From Burkholderiaceae bacterium (lineage in GTDB: Bacteria > Pseudomonadota > Gammaproteobacteria > Burkholderiales > Burkholderiaceae_E), in assembly GCA_027493945.1 (NCBI GenBank), contig JAOSJU010000001.1:744001-808000 (forward strand): a DNA stretch of 64,000 nt. The letters run 5' to 3'. The notes under the pieces were generated by a model, which was not told where the DNA came from, did no database searches, and was given only the letters and a program-made list of their open reading frames with translations. Both the position numbers and the translations under genes were made by a program. Positions 51,952 through 62,222 of the stretch are shown in pieces (the stretch's first letter is position 1; each line of letters starts with the position of its first letter).

Positions 51952-52621
51952 ATGGCCTTCGAGCGCCCGCTGGCCGTCTTCTTCGATCTCGACGGCACCC
52001 TGGCCGATACGGCCGAAGACCTCGCCGCGCCGATCCACGCGATGCGCGCGGAACGCGGCCTGCCTGCACTGGCCGACGACGTGCTGCGCCCCTATGCGTC
52101 GATGGGCGCCCGCGGGCTGATCATGAAGGGCCTGGGCGTCGCCCGCGAGGACACCGGCTTCGAGCCGCTGCGCCAGGATTTCCTGCGACGCTACGAGGCC
52201 GCGATGCTGGTGCGCACGCGGCTGTTCGACGGAATGCCCGAGGTGCTCGATGCGCTCGACGCCGCAGGCATCCGCTGGGGCGTGGTGAGCAACAAGTTCG
52301 AGCGCTACGTGCGCCCGATCCTCGCCGGACTCGGCCTGCTCTCGCGTTCGGCCTGTGCGGTGGGCGGCGACACGACCGGCTACTCGAAACCGCACCCCCG
52401 AGCCGCTGCTGCACGGCGCCGGGCTCGCCGCGGTCGACGCGCACCGCTGCATCTACATCGGCGACGACCAGCGCGACATCGAAGCGGGCCACGCTGCGCG
52501 GATGCGCGCGATCGCTGCCGCCTACGGTTTCTGCGGCGGCGATGCGCCGCCCGAGCACTGGGGTGCCGACGAGCTGATCGCCGCGCCGCTCGAACTCATC
52601 GATCTGCTCGGACTGCGCTGA
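51952..52621 (+). CDS. gph: Phosphoglycolate phosphatase, one frameshift
   Basis: About 223 residues. HAD-superfamily start LAVFFDLDGTLADTAEDLAA, then GVVSNKFERYVRPILAGLGL and SKPHPEPLLHGAGL, YIGDDQRDIEAGHAARMRAI, covering motifs I to IV. One extra C in CCCCC at 52395-52399 breaks the frame. It dephosphorylates 2-phosphoglycolate. The gene ends normally (LLGLR) and the insertion sequence begins at the next base. Confidence 0.88.
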
Positions 52622-54268
52622 GAGCCTGTGAATTTTTCGCCGCGCAGGTGCACGAATCGAGCTGAGCAGCGTTGAGTGTCCATGCACACGAGACACGAAG
52701 CAGAATCCGAGCCGCGGGAGCGCGAGTTGTTCGAGGCGCTGGCGCCTGTCGAACGCTCGCCGAGCAAGCTGGTTGCATCAGCACGCGGCAAAGCGCGCGT
52801 GCTGATGCCCAATCGCGAGCAGGTGGAGTTGCGCCCGATGGACCTGGAGTCGCTGCTGCCGGCGGGGCATCGTGCACGGCTCGTGTGGGAGTGGGTGCGC
52901 CGACAGGATCTGAGCGCGATGTACGAGCGCATCGAGGCGCGCGAGGGCACGGTGGGACGCGCGGCGATTGCGCCGGAGATCCTGTTTGCGCTGTGGCTGT
53001 ATGCGACGCTCGAAGGCGTGGGCAGTGCGCGGCAACTGTCACGGCTGATTCTCGAGCACGATGCGTACCGCTGGATCAGTGGCGGGGTGCAGGTGAACCA
53101 CCACAGCTTGTCGGACTTTCGCGTCGGGCACGGTGAGGCGCTCGACGAGATGCTCAGCGCGAGCGTGGCGATGCTGATGAGCGCCGGGGCGGTGAAGCTG
53201 GCGACGGTGGCGCAGGATGGGGTTCGGGTTCGCGCCAGCGCGGGTGCGGCGTCGTTTCGTCGTCGAGCGAGTCTGCAGGAGAACCTGGAGCGGGCGCGCG
53301 AGCGAGTACGTGGGCTGAAGGATCAACTTCGAGACGGATCCCGGGCTCGAGAGCCGGCGCAAGGCGGCCGCGCAGCAGCGGGCGCGCCGCGAGCTCGAGC
53401 AGCGTCTGGAAGCGGCGCTGGCGCGTTTGCCGGAGATGGAGGCGATCAAGAAGCGCAACGGCAAGCCGATCGAGCAGGCGCGCGCCTCGAGCAGCGACGC
53501 GCAGGCGAGCGTGATGAAGATGGCCGACGGCGGGTACCGGCCGGCGTACAACGTGCAGTTCGCCAGCGACTGCGACAGCCACGTGGTGGTGGGGGTGCAG
53601 GTGAGCACGAGCGGCTCGGACATGGCGCAGCTTCGAGCCCATGGTCGAGCAACTGGAGCAGCGCTTCGGCACCACGCCCGATCAGTGGTTGGTCGATGGA
53701 GGGTACCCGGCGCACGAGCAGATCGAGGCGGTTGCCGGCAAGACCGAGGTCTACGCGCCGGTGCCGCAGGCACGCGCCGACAAAGGCGACAAAGACGAGC
53801 AAGGCGGCGGCGGTGGATGCCCGGGCAATCATGAGCGCAAGCCCGACGATAGCGACGCCGTCGCGCAGTGGCGCGAGCGGATGGCCACGCCCCGTGCCAA
53901 GGACCTCTACAGGCTCAGGGCGGCGACGGCCGAATGCGTCAACGCGCAGGCGCGCAACCGGGGCCTGCAGCGTCTGCCGGTGCGCGGACAGGCGAAGGTG
54001 CGCTGCGTGGCGCTGCTGTTCGCGCTGGCCCACAACCTGATGCGCAGCATTGTGCTGATGCCGAAGATGTTCTCGGACACCCAAGCTCCGTGCGCGATCG
54101 GCCCAGGCACCGCGTAATGGAAGGAAAATGACCGAAAACCCGACTCGGGCGGCACCGGACGCGCTCCGGACCCCGGTGAATCGCTGGTGTAAACGCCGGA
54201 CGGCTTCACCTGCCTAGGCGGGTCCGTTCAGACGCCCGCGCGGTGTCGGCCGAAAAGTTCACGAACTC
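52622..54268 (+). mobile_element. IS1182-like insertion sequence
   Basis: About 1.65 kb between convergent gph and the DUF1854 gene. Imperfect terminal inverted repeats are visible: GAGCCTGTGAATTTTTCG at 52622-52639 and, reversed, GAGTTCGTGAACTTTTCG at 54268-54251 (14 of 18 matching). TGA flanks both ends (52619-52621 and 54269-54271) and could be a short target duplication, though it also serves as the gph stop. It carries one transposase gene and 150 bases of non-coding right end. Confidence 0.8.
52682..54117 (+). CDS. IS1182 family transposase (DDE), two frameshifts
   Basis: About 478 residues across three frames. The N-terminal DUF772-type domain has LESLLPAGHRARLVWEWVRR and LFALWLYATLEGVGSARQLS, RLILEHDAYRWISGG. 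The DDE core shows TVAQDGVRVRASAG (first Asp), VDGGYPAHEQIEAVAG (second Asp) and AATAECVNAQARNRGLQ (Glu). Both breaks, near 53330 and 53633, are single extra T bases in the same context, CTCGAG read as CTTCGAG. If they are errors the element could be active; if real it is dead. Confidence 0.82.
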
Positions 54269-54290
54269 TGAGACCGCCGCCGCCGCGGCT

Positions 54291-54800
54291 TCAGAGAAAC
54301 CGGTCGAGCAGCTTGCGACTCGTGCGGTCGAGCGCAGCGATGTCGCGCACCAGGTAATGGATGCCGTGCGAGTCGGCGATCAGCAGCGTCGAGCGCGACA
54401 GCCGCCGGATCGCTTCCTCGCCGGGCAGCACGAAGCGGGCCGCGCCGCGATCGGTGGTCACCTCCCAGGTGCAGGGCGTGACGAAGCCCGACACCGAGGC
54501 GATCGCGCGAATCTCGGGCATGAACTCGCGCCGCCCCAGTTCCTCGTCGAGCAGCGCGCGCGTGGCCTCGGGTAGCGCGTCGAGCCGCGGGACCCACACC
54601 AGCTCGTGGCCTTCGGCGTCGATCAGCGACACGCCTTCGCCCGGCGCCGAGATCGGAAAGGCCCGCACCGCCACCGCGCCGACATGGGCGGTGCCGTCGG
54701 CCAGCCGCACCGTCAGACGGCCGAACGGATCGCGACCGAGCGCAAAGCCCGGCGGCGCGATCGCGGCCAGCGTGCCGGTCGGACCCGGATCGACGCTCAT
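54291..54800 (-). CDS. DUF1854 protein of the cyanophycin cluster
   Basis: 169 residues from ATG 54800, which overlaps the ABC transporter stop by 4 bases. It contains RLADGTAHVGAVAVRAFPIS, EGHELVWVPRLDALPEATRA and FVTPCTWEVTTDRGAARFVL then IHYLVRDIAALDRTSRKLLD. The family, DUF1854, is known as an uncharacterised companion of cyanophycin genes. No catalytic motif is recognised; it looks like a small beta-rich soluble protein. It is the last gene of the leftward pair. Confidence 0.82.
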   Translation of the reverse strand: MSVDPGPTGTLAAIAPPGFALGRDPFGRLTVRLADGTAHVGAVAVRAFPISAPGEGVSLIDAEGHELVWVPRLDALPEATRALLDEELGRREFMPEIRAIASVSGFVTPCTWEVTTDRGAARFVLPGEEAIRRLSRSTLLIADSHGIHYLVRDIAALDRTSRKLLDRFL

Positions 54801-57181
54801 CCCTGCTTCGCTCCGCCGGCGATCGTCGGCGCGACCGTGGCCGGCTCGACCTCGCCGTGGCCGGCGTCGCCTGCCGCGCCTTCGTCGAGCCGATCGGCCT
54901 CGGCGCGGCGCTGCTGTGCCTGGTAGAGCCGGTAGTAGGCGCCCTCGCAGGCCATCAGCTCGTCGTGCGGGCCGACCTCGACCACCTGGCCCCGATCGAG
55001 CACCACCAGCCGGTGCGCCTTGCGCAGCGTGCTCAGGCGATGGGCGATCGCGATCGTGGTCCGGCCCTGCACCAGGTTGTCGAGCGCCTTCTGGATCTCC
55101 TTCTCGGTGGCGGTGTCCACCGCCGAGGTCGCCTCGTCGAGGATCAGGATGCGCGGGTCGATCAGCAGCGCGCGCGCGATCGAGATGCGCTGCCGCTCGC
55201 CGCCCGACAGCGCCTGGCCGCGCTCGCCGACCAGCGAGTCGTAGCCGTGCGGCAGCCGCAGGATGAACTCGTGGGCGTGCGCGGCGCGCGCGGCCGCGAC
55301 GATCTCTTCGCGACTGGCCCCCGGCTTGCCGTAGGCGATGTTCTCCGCGATGGTGCCGAAGAACAGGAACGGCTCCTGCAGCACCAGCCCGATGTGACGC
55401 CGGTACTCGGCGTTGGGCAGCGAGCGGATGTCCACGCCGTCGACCAGGATCGAGCCCTCGGAGACGTCGTAGAAGCGGCAGATCAGGTTGACCAGCGTGC
55501 TCTTGCCCGAGCCGCTGTGGCCCACCAGCCCGATCATCTCGCCCGGCGCGATGTCGAGGTCGATGCCGCGGATCACCGCGCGGTTGCCGTAGCGAAAGCC
55601 GATGTTGCGCAGCTCGATGCGCCCGTCCACCCGCGGCAGGTACACCGGCCCGGCCGGCTCGGGAACGCTGGAGACGTGGTCGAGGATGTCGAAGATACGC
55701 TTGGCGCCAGCCGCCGCCTTCTGGGTGTGCGAGACGATCCGGCTCATCGCGTCGAGCCGCGTGTAGAAGCGCCCGATGTAGGCGAGGAACGCGGTGAGCA
55801 CGCCGACGGTGATGCTGCTGCGCGAGACCTGCCAGATGCCGAACGCCCAGACCACCAGCAGGCCGACCTCGGTAGCCAGCGTCACCGACGGCGAGAACAG
55901 CGACCAGACGCGGTTCACGCGGTCGTTGACCGCGAGGTTGTGCTCGTTGGCGGCGCGAAAGCGCGCCGCCTCGCGGGTCTCCTGCGCGAACGCCTTGACG
56001 ACCCGGATGCCGGGGATCGTGTCGGCCAGCACGTTGGTCACCTCCGACCAGATGCGGTCGACTTTCTCGAAACCGTGCCGCAGGCGGTCGCGCACCAGGT
56101 GGATCAGCCACGCGATGAACGGCAGCGGCAGCAGCGTCACGGCCGCAAGCCACGGATCGATCGAGACCAGGATCGCCGCAGTCATCGCGATCATCAGCAC
56201 GTCGGTGGCGAAATCGAGCAGGTGCAGCGACAGGAAGAGGTTCAGGCGATCGGTCTCGCTGCCGATGCGCGCCATCAGGTCGCCGGTTCGCTTGCCGCCG
56301 AAATACTCGAGCGACAGCCCGAGCAGGTGCTCGTAGGTCGCGGTGCGCAGGTCGGCGCCCAGCCGCTCGCTGACCAGCGCCAGGATGTAGGTGCGCGCCC
56401 AGCCCAGCGCCCGGGCCAGCAGCGCCGCCCCCAGCAGCCCGCCGAGGTAGGCGCCCACCAGCATCGGATCGATCTGCTTGCCGTTCTGGAACGGGATCAG
56501 AACGTCGTCCATCAGCGGCATCGTCATGTACGGCGGCACCAGCGTCGCGGCGGTGGAGGCCAGCGTCAGCAGGAAGCCGGCCAGCAGCTGCCGCCGGTAC
56601 GGATGGGCGAAGCGCCACAGCCGCAGCAGCGTCCAGGTCGACGGGGGCTCCTCGCTCTCGCCGACGGCTTCCGCCTCGGCCGCCGCCGGCAGCGCACAGC
56701 GCGAGCACGGTGCGCCGGGAGCCGGAAGTGTCGCCTGGCATTGCGGACAGATCGCCGCAGGCTCCATGGCGGCAGGCTCCATGGCGGCGGGCTCGCCGTG
56801 CGCACGCAGGCCTTCGAACCGATCGACCAGCCGCTGCGCAGCCGCATGCTGGCCGAGCGTGAAGCGCCAGATGGCGACGCGCGCCCGGGCATCGCGCAGC
56901 TCGAGCGCGGCCACCCCGCCGTGGTCGGACAGCTCGAGCGCCTGACCGGGGTCGAGCGCCCAGCTGTGCCATGATGCCCCATCGGCACCCACGGCAAGCA
57001 GTCGTCTCGGGGTCAGCAGCAACAGCCCGGGCGCGAAGCGCAGGCGCTCGTCGAGGTCGAGTTCGACCCAGGCCAGCGGCGTCTCGCCGGTTTCGAGCCG
57101 GGCCTCGGCCTCGCTGCGCCACGAGGCGGGAAGCGATGCGTCGGCGGTGCGGGGCGTTGCGGCGGCTGCTGTCATGGACAT
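54797..57181 (-). CDS. ABC transporter (fused permease-ATPase) of the cyanophycin cluster
   Basis: 794 residues from ATG 57181. Residues 1-125 form a soluble domain (LLLTPRRLLAVGADG), followed by a zinc-ribbon CPQCQATLPAPGAPCSRC near 145-162. Six helices span about 185-465 (type IV ABC exporter fold), then a nucleotide-binding domain with Walker A GLVGHSGSGKSTLVNL, signature LSGGERQRISIARALLIDPR, Walker B ILILDEATSAVD. It is divergent from the CphA-like gene. Exporter-type architecture is seen; the cargo is unknown. A 15-bp tandem repeat (56757-56786) encodes AAMEP units before the zinc ribbon. Confidence 0.9.
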   Translation of the reverse strand: MSMTAAAATPRTADASLPASWRSEAEARLETGETPLAWVELDLDERLRFAPGLLLLTPRRLLAVGADGASWHSWALDPGQALELSDHGGVAALELRDARARVAIWRFTLGQHAAAQRLVDRFEGLRAHGEPAAMEPAAMEPAAICPQCQATLPAPGAPCSRCALPAAAEAEAVGESEEPPSTWTLLRLWRFAHPYRRQLLAGFLLTLASTAATLVPPYMTMPLMDDVLIPFQNGKQIDPMLVGAYLGGLLGAALLARALGWARTYILALVSERLGADLRTATYEHLLGLSLEYFGGKRTGDLMARIGSETDRLNLFLSLHLLDFATDVLMIAMTAAILVSIDPWLAAVTLLPLPFIAWLIHLVRDRLRHGFEKVDRIWSEVTNVLADTIPGIRVVKAFAQETREAARFRAANEHNLAVNDRVNRVWSLFSPSVTLATEVGLLVVWAFGIWQVSRSSITVGVLTAFLAYIGRFYTRLDAMSRIVSHTQKAAAGAKRIFDILDHVSSVPEPAGPVYLPRVDGRIELRNIGFRYGNRAVIRGIDLDIAPGEMIGLVGHSGSGKSTLVNLICRFYDVSEGSILVDGVDIRSLPNAEYRRHIGLVLQEPFLFFGTIAENIAYGKPGASREEIVAAARAAHAHEFILRLPHGYDSLVGERGQALSGGERQRISIARALLIDPRILILDEATSAVDTATEKEIQKALDNLVQGRTTIAIAHRLSTLRKAHRLVVLDRGQVVEVGPHDELMACEGAYYRLYQAQQRRAEADRLDEGAAGDAGHGEVEPATVAPTIAGGAKQG

Positions 57182-57332
57182 CGTGCCGCGACGCGCAGTC
57201 GCGGGCCGGCAAGCTTACCGCATCCGGCGACGGCCCCGTGGAGGGCTTGCGATGCATCGCGCCGGCGACGGGTTGCCGTCAACCGATGCCGGCCTGCCGC
57301 GTTCAACAGCGAAACGACTCCGGGAACCTTAC

Positions 57333-59556
57333 ATGCCCGCACCCAGCCCGCAGGGATCCGCCGCGACCGACTCTTCGCGCAAGGACATCGACATCGCCGG
57401 ATACCGTTTCATCCGCGGGCCGGGGCGCTGGACCTACCGCCCGGTCCTCGAGGCGGTGGTCGACATCGGTGCGCTGGAAGATTTCCCCTCCAACCTGATC
57501 CCCGGCTTTCCGGAGCGGCTGGTCGCCTGGCTGCCGTCGCTGATCGAGCATCACTGCAGCTACGGCGAGCGCGGCGGCTTCGTCCGGCGGCTGCACGAAG
57601 GCACCTGGCCGGCGCACATCCCCCGAGCATGTGGCGCCTCGAAAGTTGCAGGGCCCGCCGGCATGCCGGGCGGGTTCGGGCGGGCCCGCGAGACGTCGAA
57701 GCGCGGCGTCTACCGGGTGGTGATCCGCGCCTTCCAGGAAGAAGTGGCGCTGGCGGCGCTGTACGCGGCCCGCGACCTGGTCACGGCGGCGATCGAAGAC
57801 CGGCCTTACGACGTCGTAAGCACAGTCGAGGAACTGCACGCGCTGTCCGACGAGCACTACCTCGGACCGAGCACGCTGTCGATCGTCGACGCCGCCGACG
57901 ACCGTTCGATCCCCGCGATCCGCCTGAACGACGGAAACCTCGTGCAACTCGGCTACGGCGCCCGCCAGCATCGCATCTGGACGGCCGAATCCGATCGCAC
58001 CAGCGCGATCGCCGAGGGCATCTCGCGCGACAAGGACCTCACCAAGCAGCTGCTGCAGTCGTGCGGGGTGCCGGTGCCCGAAGGCCGGCTCGCCACGAAC
58101 GCCGACGATGCCTGGGAGGCCGCCCGCGAGATCGGCGTGCCGGTGGTGGTGAAGCCCTACGACGGCAACCATGGCCGCGGCGTGTTCACCAACGTGATGA
58201 CCCGCGAGGAAGTCGAGGCGGCCTGGGCGATCGCGATCGAGGAAGGCAGCGGCGTCATCGTCGAGCGCTTCGTGCAGGGCAAGGAGCATCGGCTGCTGGT
58301 GGTCGGTGGCCGGATGGTCGCCGCCGCGCGCGGCGAGCCCGCGTTCGTCGTCGGCGACGGCCGCTCCAGCGTCACCGAGCTCATCGACCTGCAGCTGAAC
58401 AGCGACCCGAGTCGCGGAAGCACCGAAGACCGCCCGCTGAATTTCGTGCGCATCGACTCGTCGGCACGCATGGAGCTCGCGCGCCAGGGCTACGACGCCG
58501 AGTCGATTCCGCCGGCCGGCGAGCGGCTGCTGATCCAGCGCAACGGCAACGTCGCGATCGACGTCACCAGCCGGGTTCACCCCAGCGTCGCCCATGCGGT
58601 GGCGGTGGCGGCCGACGTGGTCGGCCTCGACATCGCCGGTATCGACCTGGTGGTCGAGGACATCTCCCGGTCGCTGTACGAGCAGCGCGGCGCGATCGTC
58701 GAGGTCAACGCCGGGCCCGGCCTGCAGATGCACCTGAAGCCGGCTGCCGGCACGGCGCAACCGGTCGGCGCGGCGATCGTGAACAACCTGTTCCCCGAGG
58801 GCGACTCGGGCCGCATCCCGATCGTCGGCATCGCCGGCACGCGCAGCGGCGCCGCGATCGCGCGCCTGGTCGCCGAGTTCATCCGCCTGGCGGGGCGGCG
58901 CGCCGGCCTGGCCTGCGGCGAAGGCCTTTACGTCGGCGGGCGCCGGCTCGCCAGTGGCGATTGCGCCCGCTGGGAACCCGCGCGCCGGCTTCTGATGAAC
59001 CGGCGCGTCGAGGCGGCGGTGATCGAGAACGACGGCCCTGGCGATCGTCTCCGAGGGCCTCGCCTACGACCGCTGCCAGGTCGGCGTGGTGACCGGCATC
59101 GACCCGAACGCGACGATCCCGCAGTTCGACATCGCGAGCGCGGAGCAGATGTACACGCTGCTGCGCACCCGGGTCGACGTCGTGCTGCCCGAAGGCGCGG
59201 CGGTGCTCGACGCGGCCGACCCGCTGGTCGCGAAGATGGCTTCGCTGTGCGACGGCGACGTCGTGTTCTACGACGCCGGTGCCGGCAGCGAGGTCGTCGA
59301 TGCGCACCTCGCCACCGGCCGGCGCGCCGTGGTGGTTCGCGGCGGACGCATCGTGCTGGCCACCGGCGACCGCGTCCTGCCGGTGGCCGAGCTCTCGCGG
59401 CTTGCCGTCGGCGGGGTCGGCGAGCATCGCCTCGACGACCTGCTCGCCGCAATCGCGGCCGCCTGGGCGCTGGACATCAACCCCGACCTGATCCGCACCG
59501 GCGTCGAGACACTCTGCGCGGTGCAGGTCGAAGCGAACGAAACCGTCGTTGCCTGA
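57333..59556 (+). CDS. CphA-like protein with degenerate Mur ligase domain (CphA2/CphA' type), frame breaks
   Basis: About 740 residues from ATG 57333. N-terminal domain (GRWTYRPVLEAVVDIGALED), ATP-grasp domain with TKQLLQSCGVPVPEGRLATN, VPVVVKPYDGNHGRGVFTNV, IVERFVQGKEHRLLVVGGRM and IVEVNAGPGLQMHLKP, then a shortened Mur-ligase-like domain. Its P-loop reads GIAGTRSGAAIARL where active CphA has GTNGKTTT, so that ATPase site is lost. Proteins of this type polymerise beta-Asp-Arg dipeptides or act beside CphA. Several compensating indels scramble residues near 96-107 (57620-57652) and one extra C near 59044 shifts the 3' part. Confidence 0.82.
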
Positions 59557-59592
59557 TCGCGCGTCATCACGCGCCCAACCAGCCTGTCCGTC

Positions 59593-62190
59593 ATGAACAT
59601 CTCACGCATCCGCGCGCTGCGCGGCCCGAATCTCTGGTCGCGGCGCACCGCGATCGAGGCCATCGTCACCTGCGACGAGGCTCAGCGCTGCATCGACCTG
59701 CTGCCCGGCTTCGAGGCGCGGCTGCGCGCACGTTTCCCCGAAATCGGCCCGCTGCAAGCACTCGGCCAATGCCAGGGCGGATCGGTCGCCCATGTGCTCG
59801 CCGCCGCGGCCCTGGCGCTGCAGGCACAGGCCGGCTGCCCGGTGAGCTTCTCCCGGACCACGCAGACCACCGAGCCCGGCGTCTACCAGGTGGTGGTCGA
59901 ATACACCGAGGAAGCGGTCGGCCGCTTCGCGCTCGAACTGGCCGAGGCCTTGTGCCGCTCGGCGCTCGACGACACCGGCTTCGACCTCGCCGATGCGCTG
60001 GCGCGCTTGCGCGAGCTCGACGAAGACGTCCGGCTGGGCCCGAGCACCGGCGCGATCGTCCACGCCGCAGTGGTCCGCGGCATCCCCTACCGCCGGCTCA
60101 CCGACGGCAGCCTGGTGCAGTTCGGATGGGGCAGCAGGCAGCGGCGCATCCAGGCAGCCGAAATCGACGCGACCAGTGCGGTGGCCGAGCAGATCGCGCA
60201 GGACAAGGAGCTCACGAAGCAGCTGCTGGCGACAGTCGGTGTTCCGGTGCCCGAGGGCCGCGCCGTCGGCGATCTCGACGAGGCGATCGCCGCGTTCGAG
60301 GCGCTCGGCAGCCCGGTCGTCGTCAAGCCGCGCGACGGCAACCAGGGCAAGGGAGTGTCGGTGAACGTGGAGACGCGCGAGCACCTCGAGGCGGCCTGGG
60401 CGGCCGCCAGCGAGATCAGCTCCGACATTCTCGTCGAGCGCTTCATTCCGGGGCACGACTTCCGCGCGCTGGTGGTCGGCGGCCAGCTGGTAGCGGCGGC
60501 GCGGCGCGAGCCTGCCCACGTGGTCGGCGATGGCATGCACACGGTGCGCGAGCTCGTCGACGAGGTGAACCTCGACCCGCGCCGCGGCGAGGGCCATGCA
60601 ACTCCCCTCACCCGCATTCGCCTGGACGAAGTCGCGCTGGCGCAGCTCGCCAAGCAGGGCTACGACGCCAACTCGATCCCGCCGCGCGGTGCGCGCGTGC
60701 TGCTGCGGCACAACGCAAACCTGAGCACCGGCGGCACGGCCACCGACGTCACCGACGATGTCCATCCCGAACTCGCCGCGCGCGCGATCGAGGCGGCCCG
60801 GGCGGTCGGCCTCGACATCTGCGGCGTCGACGTCGTGTGCGAGAACATCGGGCGCCCGCTCGAGGAACAGGGCGGCGGCATCGTCGAGGTCAACGCGGCG
60901 CCGGGCCTGCGCATGCACCTCGCGCCTTCGTACGGCAAGGGCCGCCCGGTGGGCGAGGCGATCATCGGCACGATGTTCGGCGACGGCGACGACGGCCGCA
61001 TTCCAGTGGTCGCGGTGACCGGCACCAACGGCAAGACCACCACCGTTCGACTCATCGCCCACCTGCTGGCGGGCACCGGCGCGCGGGTCGGCATGACGAA
61101 TACCGACGGCGTCTTCGTCAACGGCCAGTGCATCGACACCGGCGACTGCAGCGGGCCGCGCAGCGCGCGCAACGTGCTGATGCATCCGCACGTCGATGCC
61201 GCCGTCTTCGAGACCGCGCGCGGCGGCATGCTGCGCGAGGGGCTGGGCTTCGATCGCTGCAAGGTGGCGGTGGTCACCAACATCGGCGTCGGCGACCACC
61301 TGGGCCTGAACTTCATCACCACCGTCGAAGACCTCGCGGTGCTCAAGCGCGTCATCGTGCAGAACGTCGCACCCGACGGCGTGGCGGTGCTCAACGCCGC
61401 AGACCCGATGGTCGCGAAAATGGCCGGCTCGTGCCCGGGGTCGGTCACCTTCTTCGCAGTCGACCCGCAACTGCCGCTGATGGCCACGCACCGCGCGAAG
61501 GGGCACCGGGTGGTCTACGTCGACGGCGACGCGATCGTCGCCGCGCAGGGCGATTCCGAGCAGCGCATCGCGCTGGCCGACGTCGCGATCACGCGGCGCG
61601 GCACGATCGGCTTCCAGGTGGAGAACGCGATGGCCGCGGTGGGTGCGGCCTGGGCGCTCGGCCTCGACTGGCACGCGGTGCGCGCCGGCATGCGCAGCTT
61701 CGTGAGCGACGCGCGCACCGTGCCCGGGCGCTTCAACGTCTTCGACCACCGCGGCGCCACCGTCATCGCCGACTACGGCCACAACCCCGATGCGATCGCC
61801 GCGCTCACGCGCGCGGTCGAGGCAATGCCGGCGAGCCGCCGCTTCGTCGTGATCAGCGGCGCCGGCGACCGGCGCGACGAGGACATCCGCCGCCAGACGG
61901 AGATCCTCGGCGCGGCCTTCGACGAGGTGATTCTCTACGAAGACCAGTGCCAGCGTGGCCGCGGCGACGGCGAAGTGGTGGCGCTGCTGCGCCAGGGGCT
62001 CGCCGGCGCGACGCGCACCGCCCGCGTGCAGGAGATCCGCGGCGAGTTCGCGGCGATCGACGCCGCGCTCGCCCAACTCGAACCCGGCGACCTGTGCCTG
62101 ATCCTGATCGACCAGGTCGGCGAGGCGCTGGCGCACGTCGCCAGCCGCGTCGCGCTGGCGCGCGCTGCCGCGGTACCGATCGCGGCCTGA
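59593..62190 (+). CDS. cphA: Cyanophycin synthetase
   Basis: 865 residues, full length and intact. Residues 1-160 form the N domain, 220-480 an ATP-grasp domain (GSPVVVKPRDGNQGKGVSVN, LVERFIPGHDFRALVVGGQL, IVEVNAAPGLRMHLAPS) adding aspartate to the backbone, and about 475-860 a Mur-ligase-like domain with an intact P-loop AVTGTNGKTTTVRLIAHLLA that adds arginine side chains. It makes multi-L-arginyl-poly-L-aspartate granules, a nitrogen reserve. It follows the CphA-like gene by 36 bases, probably in one transcript. Confidence 0.96.
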   Translation: MNISRIRALRGPNLWSRRTAIEAIVTCDEAQRCIDLLPGFEARLRARFPEIGPLQALGQCQGGSVAHVLAAAALALQAQAGCPVSFSRTTQTTEPGVYQVVVEYTEEAVGRFALELAEALCRSALDDTGFDLADALARLRELDEDVRLGPSTGAIVHAAVVRGIPYRRLTDGSLVQFGWGSRQRRIQAAEIDATSAVAEQIAQDKELTKQLLATVGVPVPEGRAVGDLDEAIAAFEALGSPVVVKPRDGNQGKGVSVNVETREHLEAAWAAASEISSDILVERFIPGHDFRALVVGGQLVAAARREPAHVVGDGMHTVRELVDEVNLDPRRGEGHATPLTRIRLDEVALAQLAKQGYDANSIPPRGARVLLRHNANLSTGGTATDVTDDVHPELAARAIEAARAVGLDICGVDVVCENIGRPLEEQGGGIVEVNAAPGLRMHLAPSYGKGRPVGEAIIGTMFGDGDDGRIPVVAVTGTNGKTTTVRLIAHLLAGTGARVGMTNTDGVFVNGQCIDTGDCSGPRSARNVLMHPHVDAAVFETARGGMLREGLGFDRCKVAVVTNIGVGDHLGLNFITTVEDLAVLKRVIVQNVAPDGVAVLNAADPMVAKMAGSCPGSVTFFAVDPQLPLMATHRAKGHRVVYVDGDAIVAAQGDSEQRIALADVAITRRGTIGFQVENAMAAVGAAWALGLDWHAVRAGMRSFVSDARTVPGRFNVFDHRGATVIADYGHNPDAIAALTRAVEAMPASRRFVVISGAGDRRDEDIRRQTEILGAAFDEVILYEDQCQRGRGDGEVVALLRQGLAGATRTARVQEIRGEFAAIDAALAQLEPGDLCLILIDQVGEALAHVASRVALARAAAVPIAA

Positions 62191-62222
62191 TCGCGCCTGG
62201 CCGGCCCCGAGCGCGTCCCCGT

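Noticed and set aside
52618..54271. Firm 4-bp target-site duplication CTGA around the insertion sequence
   Set aside because: The CTGA at the right end overlaps the last base needed for the inverted-repeat alignment, and the left one is part of the gph stop, so the duplication cannot be fixed at 3 or 4 bases.
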